The position numbers were made by a program, and so were the translations under genes. Positions 8,106 through 17,647 of a DNA stretch of 53,322 bases are shown here, one piece after another. Position 1 is the first letter of the stretch. Every line of letters starts with the position of its first letter. Source of the DNA: Syntrophobacteraceae bacterium. GTDB lineage: Bacteria > Desulfobacterota > Syntrophobacteria > Syntrophobacterales > Syntrophobacteraceae. The notes below the pieces were generated by a model, which saw only the letters and a program-made list of their open reading frames with translations, did no database searches and was not told where the DNA came from. The stretch spans positions 1-53,322 of the forward strand of contig JALOOX010000017.1 in the NCBI GenBank assembly GCA_025454175.1, read 5' to 3'.

Positions 8106-10046
8106 TCAGCTGACCCGGCGGCCGGGGGAGACCGGCTGCTCGGTGGTCACCAGGCGCAGCTTTTCTCCGTCGCGAACGGCCAGGACCATGCCGTGGGATT
8201 CAATGCCCATGAGCTTTGCCGGCTGCAGGTTGGCCACCACGATGACCTGCCTTCCGATCATCTCCTCGGGGGTGTAATCCTGGGCGATGCCCGCAACCAC
8301 CTGGCGCTCCTCGCCGATATCCACCATGAGCCGAAGCAGCTTCCTGGATTTGGGAACGGCCTCGGCCTGCTTCACAGTCCCGGCTCTCAGGTCCACCCGC
8401 TGGAAAAGCTCGAAGGGGATGGTCTCCTCGAAGCCCGGGATATCCGGATCGGCACCGGCGGCGGCCGTTTGAGGCGCCTTGGCAGCCGGCTGGGCGGCCT
8501 TCCGCGTTTTCAGGTCGATGCGTGGAAAGAGGGCCTCACCCTTGAACACGGAGGCTCCCTCCTGGAGCGCTCCCCATCGGGTGTCTTCCTCGAACCTGAG
8601 CCCCATGGCTCCCTTGGAGATGCCCAGGCGCTGGAGCATCTTTTCGGCGGTCTCCGGCATGAATGGGGAGACGAGGGCTGCGGAAACGCGGTTCAACTCC
8701 AGGAGAGAGCGAATCACCGTGAGGAGCCTCGGGCGTTGATCCTGCTGCTTCGCGAGGTTCCAGGGCCCGACGGAGTCGATGTACCTGTTGGCGGCGTTGA
8801 GACTCTCCCAGATGGACATCAACGCCTTGTGGAAGCCAAACCTTGGCATTTCCTCCCGAAACTGCCGCTTTGACTCCTCCAGTTGGCGGATCAGCTCCTT
8901 TTCCGGCGCTTGAAGCTCCGATGCGAAAGGCGGGACCCGTCCGTCGACGTATTTGTCCGTCATGGCCAGCGTGCGGCTGAAGAGGTTTCCGAGGTCGTTG
9001 GCCAGGTCGGCATTGAGCCTCTGGACCAGGGCTTCCTCGCTGAATCCGGCATCCAGGCCGAACACCATCTCCCTCAGGAGAAAGTAGCGAAAGGCATCGA
9101 GGCCGTAGGCTTCCACAAGGTCCAGCGGGCGCACCACGGTGCCCTTGCTCTTGCTCATCTTCCCATCGTCGATCTTCCAGTAGCCGTGCACGTTGAGGTG
9201 CCGATAGGGGGCGATGCCCGCCGCCTTGAGCATGGTGGGCCAGTAGATGCCGTGGGGCTTGAGGATGTCCTTGGCGACGAGGTGCTGAACGACGGGCCAG
9301 TAGCGCCCGTAGGCCTCGCCGTCGGGATAGCCCAGGGCCGAAACGTAGTTGATGAGAGCGTCAAACCAGACATAGGTGACGTAGCGGTCGTCGAAGGGCA
9401 GGGGAATGCCCCAGCTCAGACGCTCGACGGGGCGCGAGATGCAGAGATCCTCGAGGGGCTCGCGCAGGAAGGAGAGCACCTCGTTGCGGTAGCGCTCCGG
9501 CCGGATGAAGTCGGGGTGGCTCGCGATGTGGTCGATGAGCCATGACTGGTAGCGGCTCATGCGGAAGAAGTAATTGGCTTCCTCCCTTTCGATGGGCTCC
9601 TTGTCGTGGTCCGGGCACTTCCCGTCCACGAGCTCGCGCTCGGTGTAAAAGCGCTCACAGCCCACACAGTACAGGCCCCTGTAAGTGCTGAAGTAGATCT
9701 CGCCCGCATCGTGGACCTTCCGCAGGATGAACTGCACCGTCCGGACATGGTCGGCGTCGGTGGTGCGAATGAAGTGGTCATGGCTGATGTTGAGCCGGGG
9801 CCACGTGTCCCGAAAAACCCCGCTGATCCGGTCCACGTATTCCCTGGGCTCCACCCCGGCGTCCGCCGCGGCCTGAACGATCTTGTCGCCGTGCTCGTCC
9901 GTCCCCGTGAGAAAGAAGGTTTCATAGCCCATGAGCCGATGGAAGCGGTTCAGGACATCGGCGACGATGGTGGTGTAGGCGTGGCCGATGTGGGGCTCCG
10001 CGTTCACATAATAGATGGGGGTCGTTACGTAGAAGGCCTTGGTCAT
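8106..10046 (-). CDS. metG: Methionyl-tRNA synthetase
   Basis: A 646-residue class I synthetase that charges tRNA-Met. It has the HIGH motif (19-22) in NAEPHIGHAYTT, a zinc-binding insert (CVGCERFYTERELVDGKCP), and the KMSKS loop near residue 300 (DGKMSKSKGT). The last ~105 residues (FELFQRVDLRAGTVKQAEAV onward) are the EMAP/Trbp111-like tRNA-binding domain used for dimerisation. The ATG directly abuts the ricT stop codon, so both are cotranscribed with holB and the HD-domain gene. Confidence 0.97.
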   Translation of the reverse strand: MTKAFYVTTPIYYVNAEPHIGHAYTTIVADVLNRFHRLMGYETFFLTGTDEHGDKIVQAAADAGVEPREYVDRISGVFRDTWPRLNISHDHFIRTTDADHVRTVQFILRKVHDAGEIYFSTYRGLYCVGCERFYTERELVDGKCPDHDKEPIEREEANYFFRMSRYQSWLIDHIASHPDFIRPERYRNEVLSFLREPLEDLCISRPVERLSWGIPLPFDDRYVTYVWFDALINYVSALGYPDGEAYGRYWPVVQHLVAKDILKPHGIYWPTMLKAAGIAPYRHLNVHGYWKIDDGKMSKSKGTVVRPLDLVEAYGLDAFRYFLLREMVFGLDAGFSEEALVQRLNADLANDLGNLFSRTLAMTDKYVDGRVPPFASELQAPEKELIRQLEESKRQFREEMPRFGFHKALMSIWESLNAANRYIDSVGPWNLAKQQDQRPRLLTVIRSLLELNRVSAALVSPFMPETAEKMLQRLGISKGAMGLRFEEDTRWGALQEGASVFKGEALFPRIDLKTRKAAQPAAKAPQTAAAGADPDIPGFEETIPFELFQRVDLRAGTVKQAEAVPKSRKLLRLMVDIGEERQVVAGIAQDYTPEEMIGRQVIVVANLQPAKLMGIESHGMVLAVRDGEKLRLVTTEQPVSPGRRVS

Positions 10047-10859
10047 TTACTTTCCCTTGGTTTCCTTTTGAATGGGCTCGAGCTTCTTTTCAATCTCTCT
10101 TCCATCCTCGAGCAGGACGGTGAAGGTCCGCTCCAGGACGTTCTGGCGAATCACCTTTCCTCTGCCTTCGGGCACCTCGATCTTTTTCCCGATCTTGGGC
10201 ATGTCCTTCTTGAGCTCGCGATAGGTGTCGTATTCGTATTGCAGGCAGCACATGAGGCGTCCGCAGGCGCCGGAGATCTTGGTGGGGTTGAGGCTCAGGT
10301 TCTGCTCCTTGGCCATTTTGATGGAGACGGCGTGGAAGTTCTTGAGAAAAGTCGCGCAGCACAGCGGGCGCCCGCAACTGCCGAGGCCTCCCACCATCTT
10401 GGCCTGGTTGCGTATGCCGATCTGGCGAAGCTCGACGCGGGTCCTCAGCCGGCGCACCAGGTCCTTCAGCAGCTCACGGAAATCGACCCGTCCCTCGGCG
10501 GTGAAATAGAATATGATCTTGCCCCCGTCGAAGTAGTACTCGACGTCGACGAGGTTCATGTCGAGCTGGTGTGCCTGGATGCGTTCGAGGCAATAGGCAC
10601 GGGCGTCCTGCTCAAGCTCCCTGTTGGCTTGAAGCTTCTGGATTTCCTCCGGTCTGGCCAGCCGCTCGATCCGCTTGATATCGTTCCTTGCGCAGCAGCA
10701 GACCTGGGGATAGCCCGCCTCCACCACCTCCCCAAGACCTGTACCCTGCTCGGTTTTGACCAGGACGAAGTCGCCCTTTTTGACCGCATGCTCTCCCGCA
10801 TCAAAGAAGTATGTTTTGCCCCCCGGTCGAAAACGTATACCGATGACTTTCTCCATCAA
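10047..10859 (-). CDS. ricT: RicT/YaaT-like PSP1-domain protein
   Basis: A 270-residue PSP1 C-terminal domain protein. In Bacillus, RicT (YaaT) works with RicA and RicF in an Fe-S complex that promotes RNase Y-dependent RNA processing and affects the phosphorelay. Conserved cysteines are present: Cys54-56 (VCCCARND), Cys162, Cys167-168 (GSCGRPLCCATF), Cys199 and Cys204-205 (GACGRLMCCLQYEY). No RicA or RicF gene is seen here. The start ATG 10859 has AAGGA upstream, and it overlaps the end of holB by 59 nt. The neighbourhood holB-ricT-metG is typical for this gene. Confidence 0.9.
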   Translation of the reverse strand: MMEKVIGIRFRPGGKTYFFDAGEHAVKKGDFVLVKTEQGTGLGEVVEAGYPQVCCCARNDIKRIERLARPEEIQKLQANRELEQDARAYCLERIQAHQLDMNLVDVEYYFDGGKIIFYFTAEGRVDFRELLKDLVRRLRTRVELRQIGIRNQAKMVGGLGSCGRPLCCATFLKNFHAVSIKMAKEQNLSLNPTKISGACGRLMCCLQYEYDTYRELKKDMPKIGKKIEVPEGRGKVIRQNVLERTFTVLLEDGREIEKKLEPIQKETKGK

Positions 10860-11832
10860 AGGCTTTCCTTATGGCCAAGCAAACGCCCTCGAGCACGAGC
10901 TGCCGGTTGGCGTTCACCCGAAGCTGCTGGTGAGCCCGTTCGAGCACGTCGAACAGGCGAAATAGAGACTCGGTAACTCCGTCGGAGTGGGCGCCCGGCC
11001 ATGGGCGGCCGCCACCCGGCGATGATGCGAACCTTGCCTGCAGCAGATCATTGATCACATTGCGCAGCCAAAGTTTAATATACTCCAAATCCTCCTCCAG
11101 GCTTCGGGTTTCCTTGGCCCACCTGGCCGTGAGGGAGAAGAAATCCATCATGCTCAAGGAAGCGAGCTTCTCGATGCGTTTTCTGATCTCCTCATGCTGA
11201 GTCATGGTCTCGGAATCCGTCAGAAGCCTGGCCCGATCGAGGCTTCCGGAGGCCATTGCCGCCGGTCGGCGGGCCATGCCCGGCTCGATCCCCCGCTCGG
11301 CCGCGATCACCCGGGCGATGATCTCCTCATCGAGGGGCTGGAACCGAATGTGGCAGCAGCGGGACACGATGGTGGGCAGGATCATTCTCGGCTCCATGGA
11401 GATGAGAATGAAGACGTTCCGCCGGGGAGGCTCCTCGAGGATCTTGAGAAAGGCGTTGGCCGCCTCTTCCCTCAGATCGTGCGCATCCTCCATCACGATG
11501 ACCCGGCATTTCGCCTCGAAGGGCCGGTATTTCAACCGTTCCTGAATCCGGCGCACCTGGTCGATCTTGATGAAAGCGCCTTCCTTCGTGATCCACAGAA
11601 CGTCCGGGTGCTGCCCGGAGTCGATCTTGCGGCAGGATGCGCATTGGTCGCAGGAGTCCCCGTCACGGGGATCCGTGCAATTGAGGACCTTGGCGAAGCC
11701 GCGGGCGACCCCGCTCTTTCCGATTCCGGTTTCACCGGTGAAGAGCAGCGCATGGGGGACCCGGCCGCGAGCGGCCATCCTTTGAAGGAGCTTCCTGGCT
11801 CTGATCTGTCCCGGGATGGCGGCCATGGACAT
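10801..11832 (-). CDS. holB: DNA polymerase III subunit delta prime
   Basis: A 343-residue clamp-loader AAA+ subunit. It carries GETGIGKS (33-40) at the P-loop, four zinc-binding cysteines (Cys52, Cys61, Cys64, Cys67), and the region VIVMEDAHDLREEAANAFLKILEEPP with the sensor-like SRC motif (IVSRCCHIRF). It helps load the beta clamp on DNA. I start it at ATG 11832 (MSMAAIPGQ), where homology begins; the frame is open 47 codons further upstream, but that stretch lies inside the previous gene. A start at 11826 is also possible. Confidence 0.92.
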   Translation of the reverse strand: MSMAAIPGQIRARKLLQRMAARGRVPHALLFTGETGIGKSGVARGFAKVLNCTDPRDGDSCDQCASCRKIDSGQHPDVLWITKEGAFIKIDQVRRIQERLKYRPFEAKCRVIVMEDAHDLREEAANAFLKILEEPPRRNVFILISMEPRMILPTIVSRCCHIRFQPLDEEIIARVIAAERGIEPGMARRPAAMASGSLDRARLLTDSETMTQHEEIRKRIEKLASLSMMDFFSLTARWAKETRSLEEDLEYIKLWLRNVINDLLQARFASSPGGGRPWPGAHSDGVTESLFRLFDVLERAHQQLRVNANRQLVLEGVCLAIRKAFDGESHRYTFSTGGQNILL

Positions 11833-11875
11833 GGGTTTGTGAAATCCTTTCCGGTAGACTTCCCCTGGTTGCCGG

Positions 11876-12991
11876 CTAAGATTCAGTGCTCTTTTCGGAC
11901 TCGGGGTCCGAGCCGCCGGGCGCGGAAGCACGCCCGGCTCCCGACGGGGCGTGCTTCTGCGTGCTTCCAACATTCCATAGCGTCAACTGCTGCACGACCG
12001 CGTCGTCGGTGGCGTCCTCCCGGGGCGATGATTCCGGCACGGGAGCTGTTCCCCGATAGATGAACCGCTGCAACGCCGGCTGATAGGCGGTCCAGGCTTT
12101 TCCTTCGTCTCCACCTTGCTCGAGGACGCGTGTGAGGGTGCTCATCTTGGCGTCCAGATCGTCAATGAAGTGAAGGACGAAGGCCTCACGCGTCATGGGC
12201 AGCTTGACGGCGCCGAATTCATGCTCCCCATGGTGACTCAGGATGAGGTGCTTCAAAACGAGGGCCTCCTCCACCGGAAAGCTGCTCAGGGAACGAATCT
12301 TCTCCTCGATGATCTGGAGTCCGAGAATCATGTGCCCCAGCAAACGTCCCGAGTCGGAGTAGTCGATGGCCAGATCGCAGGTGAGCTCGTCCACCTTGCC
12401 GATGTCGTGGAGGAGGGCGCCGACCACGAGGAGATCCCGATCCAGGAACGGATAGTGCTTGGCCGCGAGGGAGGCCAGCATGGCCACCGAAACGGTATGC
12501 TCGAGCAAGCCTCCGATGTATGCATGGTGCATGGACTTTGCCGCCGGAGCGCGCTTGAGGCGCTCCATGAGGGACCGGTCATCGAGGATGGCCTGCATCA
12601 GCCTTCGAAGCGGGACGCTCTTGAGGGATGAGACCATGCGCTTCAGCTGCTGGAGCAGGAAGCCGGGGTCGGTCGGGCACACGGGGAGGAAATCGCCCGG
12701 ATCCACATCCCGGCGATCCAGGGGCGAGACTTGCTGAATGTTCAGCTGGATCTCGCCCTTGTACGTTTCGCATCGACCTTTCACCGAAACCGCTCCTCCA
12801 ACCGGGATGGTCTGTTCCAATGCCTGGGCGTTCTCCCAGATGCGGCCGACCACTTCGCCGGTTCTGTCCACCAGGCGCAGGGTGACAAAGCTCGACCCGG
12901 TTCGTGTCGCTCGAAGCTGCTTTTCCGTTACAACGAAAGCGGACACCACCTCCTGATTGGGTTTGAGCTCTGAGATGAAAGTTTTGCTCAC
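11876..12991 (-). CDS. OB-fold and HD-domain 3'-5' exoribonuclease (YhaM-like)
   Basis: A 371-residue protein with an N-terminal OB-fold (about residues 13-92: VSAFVVTEKQLRATRTGSSF, GRCETYKGEIQLNI) and a central HD metal-dependent phosphohydrolase domain (HHAYIGGLLEHTVSVA, with His165, and LLHDIGK with His195-Asp196). This architecture is that of YhaM/CBF1-type 3'-5' exoribonucleases. The last ~60 residues are low-complexity and probably disordered. The start is GTG 12991, with AAGGA 6 nt upstream. It is the first gene of the minus-strand operon leading to holB, ricT and metG. Confidence 0.85.
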   Translation of the reverse strand: MSKTFISELKPNQEVVSAFVVTEKQLRATRTGSSFVTLRLVDRTGEVVGRIWENAQALEQTIPVGGAVSVKGRCETYKGEIQLNIQQVSPLDRRDVDPGDFLPVCPTDPGFLLQQLKRMVSSLKSVPLRRLMQAILDDRSLMERLKRAPAAKSMHHAYIGGLLEHTVSVAMLASLAAKHYPFLDRDLLVVGALLHDIGKVDELTCDLAIDYSDSGRLLGHMILGLQIIEEKIRSLSSFPVEEALVLKHLILSHHGEHEFGAVKLPMTREAFVLHFIDDLDAKMSTLTRVLEQGGDEGKAWTAYQPALQRFIYRGTAPVPESSPREDATDDAVVQQLTLWNVGSTQKHAPSGAGRASAPGGSDPESEKSTES

Positions 12992-13059
12992 AGGCTTTCC
13001 TTGGGAATGCAAATGGCGACGTGGTCGGTTTTTACTTGAAACCCGAGGACCAAATAATT

Positions 13060-13089
13060 TTTATAGTATAGGTTGGAACATGGTGTCAA
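13060..13089 (-). promoter_or_regulatory. Sigma-70 promoter of the HD-holB-ricT-metG operon
   Basis: On the minus strand a perfect TTGACA (13084-13089) is followed after 18 nt by TATAAA (13060-13065). It is the strongest housekeeping promoter I see in the window, about 70 nt upstream of the GTG start at 12991. Confidence 0.75.
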
Positions 13090-13096
13090 ACTGTGG

Positions 13097-13112
13097 GTCG
13101 CGACTTCGCGAC
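13097..13112. promoter_or_regulatory. Perfect inverted repeat between divergent operons
   Basis: GTCGCGA and TCGCGAC are separated by 2 nt (perfect 7 bp arms). The site lies 8 nt upstream of the -35 box of the minus-strand promoter and 93 nt before the plus-strand DUF4126 gene. It could be an operator acting on both operons; no regulator is known. Confidence 0.3.
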
Positions 13113-13204
13113 TGTTGCGACGTCGCCGAGAGGTGACTCACGCGTTTTGACGCATGGCCCACATTGAACGTGGACAGAGACATTGAACCCACCGGAGCCC
13201 CGGA

Positions 13205-14203
13205 ATGGAAATCATCGCCAAACTCGGAACCCTGCTCGGGCTTTCTTTCGTGTCGGGGATCAACCTCTACGCGACCATTGCCGTTGTGGGCTTCTGCACC
13301 AAGTACCAGCTGGTGGAGGGGTTGCCCCGCGAATTCGACGTGCTGGCCAATGACGCCGTGATCTTCGTGGCCGTTCTGCTTTACCTGATGGAGTTCCTGG
13401 TCGACAAAATTCCCGGCCTGGACACCCTGTGGGATTTCATCCACACGCTGATCCGTCCCCTGGGAGGCGCCATGCTGGCCCTCATGCAGGTGGGCGACGC
13501 GTCGCCGGCCCTGGAGGTCATCGTCTTCATGCTGGGGGCGAGCCTGGCGTCGGCGGCCCATGTCACCAAGGCGGGAACGCGTCTCATCATCAACACGAGT
13601 CCGGAGCCGGTCTCCAATTTCCTCGTCAGTCTTGCCGAGGACGCCGGGGCCTTCGGCCTGGCCTATGTGAGCCTGGCCTATCCGGGGATCGGTCTCATCA
13701 TCACCCTCGTCTTGCTGGCAGTCATCGCGGTCATGCTGCCCCTCGTCCTTCGAACCGTCCGGATGCTTTTTTCCGCCATCTGGTTTCGCTTGAAGTGCGC
13801 GCTGTGGAAGGAGGCGGCCTGGACCCAGACGCGATCACCCTCCTATGCGCTTGATGCGTTTTTCGACGAGGTGAAAACGGAAGGCGAGAAGCTCATATGG
13901 ACAGCCAGGGCTTATGCACTGCGGATTCCCCAGGTTCCGCGCTCGACGGCCCTGGATGTCCTGGTGAGCTCCAACGCCATCTATTTCCTTTACAGGCGCA
14001 GGTTCCGGAGGCAGTCCACGAGGGTCCCGCTGGAAGACGTCGAACTGCAGAAAGTCTACCCGGGAATCCTCATGTCGCGCTGGATGATTCGCGGCTCCAG
14101 GGGGGACTGGCTCTTGAACCTTTACAGGCCGCTCGCTCAGACACTGCCCGTGGACCTCAAGGGGATGGTCACGCCCGATGGAAGACTTGAGCCCGTTTAC
14201 TGA
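13205..14203 (+). CDS. DUF4126 multi-pass membrane protein
   Basis: A 332-residue protein whose N-terminal ~190 residues match the DUF4126 membrane domain. It has several hydrophobic segments, including LGTLLGLSFVSGINLYATIA, AVIFVAVLLYLMEFLV and GLAYVSLAYPGIGLIITLVL. The C-terminal 130 residues are soluble, charged and arginine-rich, and probably cytoplasmic. The function of DUF4126 is unknown. It is the first gene of a tight plus-strand operon: its last 26 nt overlap the next GTPase gene. This suggests a membrane partner for the dynamin-like proteins (inference). Confidence 0.82.
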   Translation: MEIIAKLGTLLGLSFVSGINLYATIAVVGFCTKYQLVEGLPREFDVLANDAVIFVAVLLYLMEFLVDKIPGLDTLWDFIHTLIRPLGGAMLALMQVGDASPALEVIVFMLGASLASAAHVTKAGTRLIINTSPEPVSNFLVSLAEDAGAFGLAYVSLAYPGIGLIITLVLLAVIAVMLPLVLRTVRMLFSAIWFRLKCALWKEAAWTQTRSPSYALDAFFDEVKTEGEKLIWTARAYALRIPQVPRSTALDVLVSSNAIYFLYRRRFRRQSTRVPLEDVELQKVYPGILMSRWMIRGSRGDWLLNLYRPLAQTLPVDLKGMVTPDGRLEPVY

Positions 14204-15917
14204 CGCACGGAGCGAAATGGGCCATTCCGGAGGCACGCCTTCCTGGAATGAGCTGCGCTCTCCGGGTTTGACTCCGGCATTCGGGGAGATTCAAAGGCTG
14301 GCCCATGGGATGCCCAGGCGGTATGCCGTGGCCTCCTATAAGCTCTCGTCCTCCCTGGTGTGGATTCCGGTCATCGGCGGGACGGGCACCGGCAAGTCCT
14401 CGATTTTCAACACGCTTTGCGGGAGCAGACTGAGCGCCACCGGAGTCGAGAGGCCCAAAACCCGCGGCCCGATTCTCTTTGGGCACCGAGATGCCATCCT
14501 CGGAGCCCGCTTTCCGTTCCCGGATCTTGTCGTGACCCGGTTGGAGGCGGGGGCGGACCTGGCGGGACGGAATGCAGGAGCCCCGGGGCAGCTCCTCTAT
14601 TTCGAGCATGACGACCCAACCCTTCGCGATGTCATCCTGGTCGACACTCCCGACGTGGACAGCGTCGAGATCACCAACCGCCGCATGGTCGAGGATCTCT
14701 ACCTCCTTGCGGACATGGTCATCTTCGTGACCAGCCAGGAAAAGTACGCCGACGATGTGCTCTACCAGTTCCTGGATCGAATCCGAGGGGACGGGAAGCC
14801 CTTCTTCCTGCTGGTCAACAAGGTTCAGTCGCCTTTGACCATGGATGACATCATGTCTTCGCTTGGCAAAAGCTCGATGGCGTGGCCGACGGAGAGCACC
14901 TGGCTGCTGCCTTTCGCTCCTCTGGAGGTGGAGGAGTCCCTGCGTCGCGACGAGGCCTTTCAGCGGTTCTGTTCCGTTTTCATTCGGGAGATCGGCGCGG
15001 ACAGGCGGAGCTCCCTGATGCAGCGTGAACGGAGCAGGCTGGCCCGGGAGCTCAAGGGGCAGGTGGACCGGGTCGTGGAGGCTCTGCGCACCGAGAATCA
15101 GGCGGCGGTGCAATGGATCGAGCACCTGGATGTCTTCTTCGACGCAGCCTGCAAGAAGGCCATCGAGGCGCAGGAAAAGCAATCGACCGAGGAGAGCCGG
15201 TCTTCCATTCAGCGCGAGATCCGCAAGCATTTCAGCAGGTACGATCTACTCGGCAAACCGCGTCGGATGGTGGCCCGGGTGGTGCTCTCCCCGTTTCGCG
15301 CCCTGGGGCTGATACCGGACAATCCGGTGGAAAGCCACGAAGACACCTTGAGGAAGATGCGCGAAAAAATGGACATCCTGCCCATTGTCGCGGCCATTGA
15401 AGGGCTCAATCGCGAAGTCCTCGAGAAGCTGTCGCCCGGGGAGGAGGATTCCCCCTTGCGCAGGGAGCTTCGGCGCGCGGACCTCGCCCTGACCCGGGAG
15501 GAAATCCGCCAGGCGGTCTGGGAAGGCCAGGAGCGACTGCTGGCGTGGCTGGAGCACACGTTTCAGGAAATGGCGAGGGGCATTCCCAAGAGCAAGGAAA
15601 TCGGCATCTACTCGACCTCCATCCTCTGGGGAGGGCTGATCCTCTCCCTCGAGGTCGCCATTGGAGGCGGCATCACGCTTCTCGAGGTGGTTCTGGATTC
15701 CGCCATCGCTCCCTTCGTGACTCGGGGGGCCGTGGAGCTATTCGCCTATCATGAATTGCAGAAAGTGGGCAGAAAGCTGGCCCAAAGATATCGTGAGAGC
15801 GTCAAATCGGTGATTCGGCTGCAGCGTGACCGCTACGCGGTTTGCCTCCGGTCGCTTCAGCCCTCTGATCAGGTGATGGCTGACCTTCATGCCCTGGCCC
15901 GGAAGCTGTCTTCATGA
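14178..15917 (+). CDS. Dynamin-like GTPase 1
   Basis: A 579-residue protein. The G1 P-loop is GGTGTGKSS (67-75). G3 is VDTPDVDS, with DTPD in place of DTPG, and G4 is LVNKVQS, which lacks the usual Asp of NKxD. Between them lies EKYADDVLYQFL, a motif shared with the next gene. The central region is charged and helical. A hydrophobic segment (ILWGGLILSLEVAIGGGITLLEVVL) near residue 485 suggests membrane insertion, as in bacterial dynamin-like proteins and other large membrane GTPases. It overlaps the second GTPase by 4 nt (ATGA). It is a remote paralogue of that gene, so the two may form a heteromer (inference). Confidence 0.8.
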   Translation: MEDLSPFTDARSEMGHSGGTPSWNELRSPGLTPAFGEIQRLAHGMPRRYAVASYKLSSSLVWIPVIGGTGTGKSSIFNTLCGSRLSATGVERPKTRGPILFGHRDAILGARFPFPDLVVTRLEAGADLAGRNAGAPGQLLYFEHDDPTLRDVILVDTPDVDSVEITNRRMVEDLYLLADMVIFVTSQEKYADDVLYQFLDRIRGDGKPFFLLVNKVQSPLTMDDIMSSLGKSSMAWPTESTWLLPFAPLEVEESLRRDEAFQRFCSVFIREIGADRRSSLMQRERSRLARELKGQVDRVVEALRTENQAAVQWIEHLDVFFDAACKKAIEAQEKQSTEESRSSIQREIRKHFSRYDLLGKPRRMVARVVLSPFRALGLIPDNPVESHEDTLRKMREKMDILPIVAAIEGLNREVLEKLSPGEEDSPLRRELRRADLALTREEIRQAVWEGQERLLAWLEHTFQEMARGIPKSKEIGIYSTSILWGGLILSLEVAIGGGITLLEVVLDSAIAPFVTRGAVELFAYHELQKVGRKLAQRYRESVKSVIRLQRDRYAVCLRSLQPSDQVMADLHALARKLSS

Positions 15918-17644
15918 ACCGCTCTCTGGAAGCATTCAGGTCCGATCTGCGCCAGGTCACGGAGATGCTCGACCGGGGCGGGGCTCCGGCTCTGGCCGGC
16001 GAGGACGTTACGGCGCTTCGCCTTTCGGCATCAGTGCTTTCACGAAAGCTGGATGAGCTCACGGGCTCCACGCTGACCGTCGGACTCCTGGGAGGGACTG
16101 GAGTCGGGAAGTCCAGTCTGATGAATGGACTGGCCGGGGCCGAGATCGCGTCGGCCAGCCACAGGCGTCCCCACACGGACCGGGTCCTTGTGTATCGCCA
16201 CGGGACCTCGGTTCTCCCGTCCTCCCTGCTCCACACCCATGTTCCCTGGGAGGAGCACGTGCATGACGCCGACGCCGTGAGGCAGATCATCCTCTGCGAT
16301 CTTCCGGATTTCGACAGCCTGGTGGGGCTTCACCTCCAGCACGTGAAGGATTTCCTCGAAAACCTCGACCTGCTCGTCTGGGTTGTCTCCCCCGAAAAGT
16401 ATGCCGACGAGCGGTTTCACTCGTTTCTGGCTGAAGCTCCCAAGGCCGCCGAGAATTTCGTGTTTGTCATGAACAAGGTGGACCAGTTCTTTGGGGGGAG
16501 CGGGCTCGAGGTGGGCTACCAGATGCTGGCCCGGGTAACCCAGACCTTCCATCGCCGGCTTTTGGAGCGCGGCATGGAACATCCCATCATTTACGGTGTT
16601 TCCGCCCTGGATGCGCTTCGGGGCGCCGAGGCAGGTGCTTGGAACCAGTTCAACGCTTTTCGACATCACGTCTTTCATGAGCGGGACACCAAGGAAGTCA
16701 CCGCCATCAAGACGGCGAACCTGGACCAGGAGCTCGAGGCGCTGCTCGCCGCCATGGACGAAAAGGCGCTCCAGGCCGGCAAGCTTCGGCGGGTCCTGGA
16801 GGAGCTGGCTTCCGGGTTTTCGAGGGACCGGGCCGACTGGGTCCGAACGGGACGGGACGTGCTCGGGGACTGGATCGAGACGGATGTCCGAAGTCACGTG
16901 CGTCGCATGCTCATGGAGCGCTCGGAGCTTGTAGGTGTCGGCTCCATTCTCCAGAAGCTCGTGCAACGCCTGGACGCCGAGGGCGCCACCGGCGCCGCGG
17001 GAGTGTCTCTGGCCCGGCAGCTGAACCGTGATGGGATCCTCGGGAGGCTGACCGACCAGTGGAGTCGAATGGAAAACCGGGTGGTCCACCGGGCCTTGCA
17101 GGAAGGTGTGCCCGGAGCACTGCTTGGTCCCGTCCAGGAAGTTTTCGATCGCGACGAGAGGTGGAATGAGTGGACTCGCTCACTGCGAAGTCTTCTCGAC
17201 CTGAGCCTGGCGAACGTTTCACTCTTTTCCTCCCGCCGCTTTCGATGGCTCCAGGTCGGGGCGTACTCCTTGCTCACGGCAATGCTGATTCTCGGAATCG
17301 GCCTCCACGGCCTGGGAGATCTGGCTCCGGGAGAGAGCGGATGGAAGGCCGCCCTGACCTGGGTGGTCGGCAGCATCCGCATGCTCTTTTCCGCTGAAGG
17401 TCTTGCGGCGCTCACCAGTTACTGCGTTCTGCTCCTTCTGCTGAGTCTCCGGTTTCACGTTTCGCGGAAGAAAAGGTTGCAGCGCCAGGAGCAAAATATT
17501 ATAGAAGCTCTCAAATCCGATCTGGGACGAATCTGGGATGTTGAATTCGATGCCGTCATCAACCGTCTGCTGGAGCACTGCAAGGAACTGGACCGGGAAG
17601 TCGAGGAGATTTCGAGCCTTCGTCAGCGAAGGGGAAGGGAATAA
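15914..17644 (+). CDS. Dynamin-like GTPase 2
   Basis: A 576-residue protein with G1 GGTGVGKSS (60-68), G3 as CDLPDFDS, the motif SPEKYADERFHSFL also found in its upstream neighbour, and a complete G4, VMNKVDQ. The middle is helical. Two hydrophobic segments (GAYSLLTAMLILGIGLHGL and AALTSYCVLLLLLSLRFHV) near residues 455-515 form a probable membrane hairpin, followed by a charged coiled tail rich in Glu, Arg and Lys. Length and layout resemble bacterial dynamin-like proteins. The start overlaps GTPase 1 and the end is 3 nt before the PLDc_N gene. Its role may be membrane remodelling or protection, but nothing here proves it. Confidence 0.82.
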   Translation: MNRSLEAFRSDLRQVTEMLDRGGAPALAGEDVTALRLSASVLSRKLDELTGSTLTVGLLGGTGVGKSSLMNGLAGAEIASASHRRPHTDRVLVYRHGTSVLPSSLLHTHVPWEEHVHDADAVRQIILCDLPDFDSLVGLHLQHVKDFLENLDLLVWVVSPEKYADERFHSFLAEAPKAAENFVFVMNKVDQFFGGSGLEVGYQMLARVTQTFHRRLLERGMEHPIIYGVSALDALRGAEAGAWNQFNAFRHHVFHERDTKEVTAIKTANLDQELEALLAAMDEKALQAGKLRRVLEELASGFSRDRADWVRTGRDVLGDWIETDVRSHVRRMLMERSELVGVGSILQKLVQRLDAEGATGAAGVSLARQLNRDGILGRLTDQWSRMENRVVHRALQEGVPGALLGPVQEVFDRDERWNEWTRSLRSLLDLSLANVSLFSSRRFRWLQVGAYSLLTAMLILGIGLHGLGDLAPGESGWKAALTWVVGSIRMLFSAEGLAALTSYCVLLLLLSLRFHVSRKKRLQRQEQNIIEALKSDLGRIWDVEFDAVINRLLEHCKELDREVEEISSLRQRRGRE

Positions 17645-17647
17645 AAC

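Noticed and set aside
11832..11973. An N-terminal 47-residue extension of HolB
   Set aside because: The extension overlaps the end of the HD-domain gene and lies before the start of family similarity at MSMAAIPGQ.
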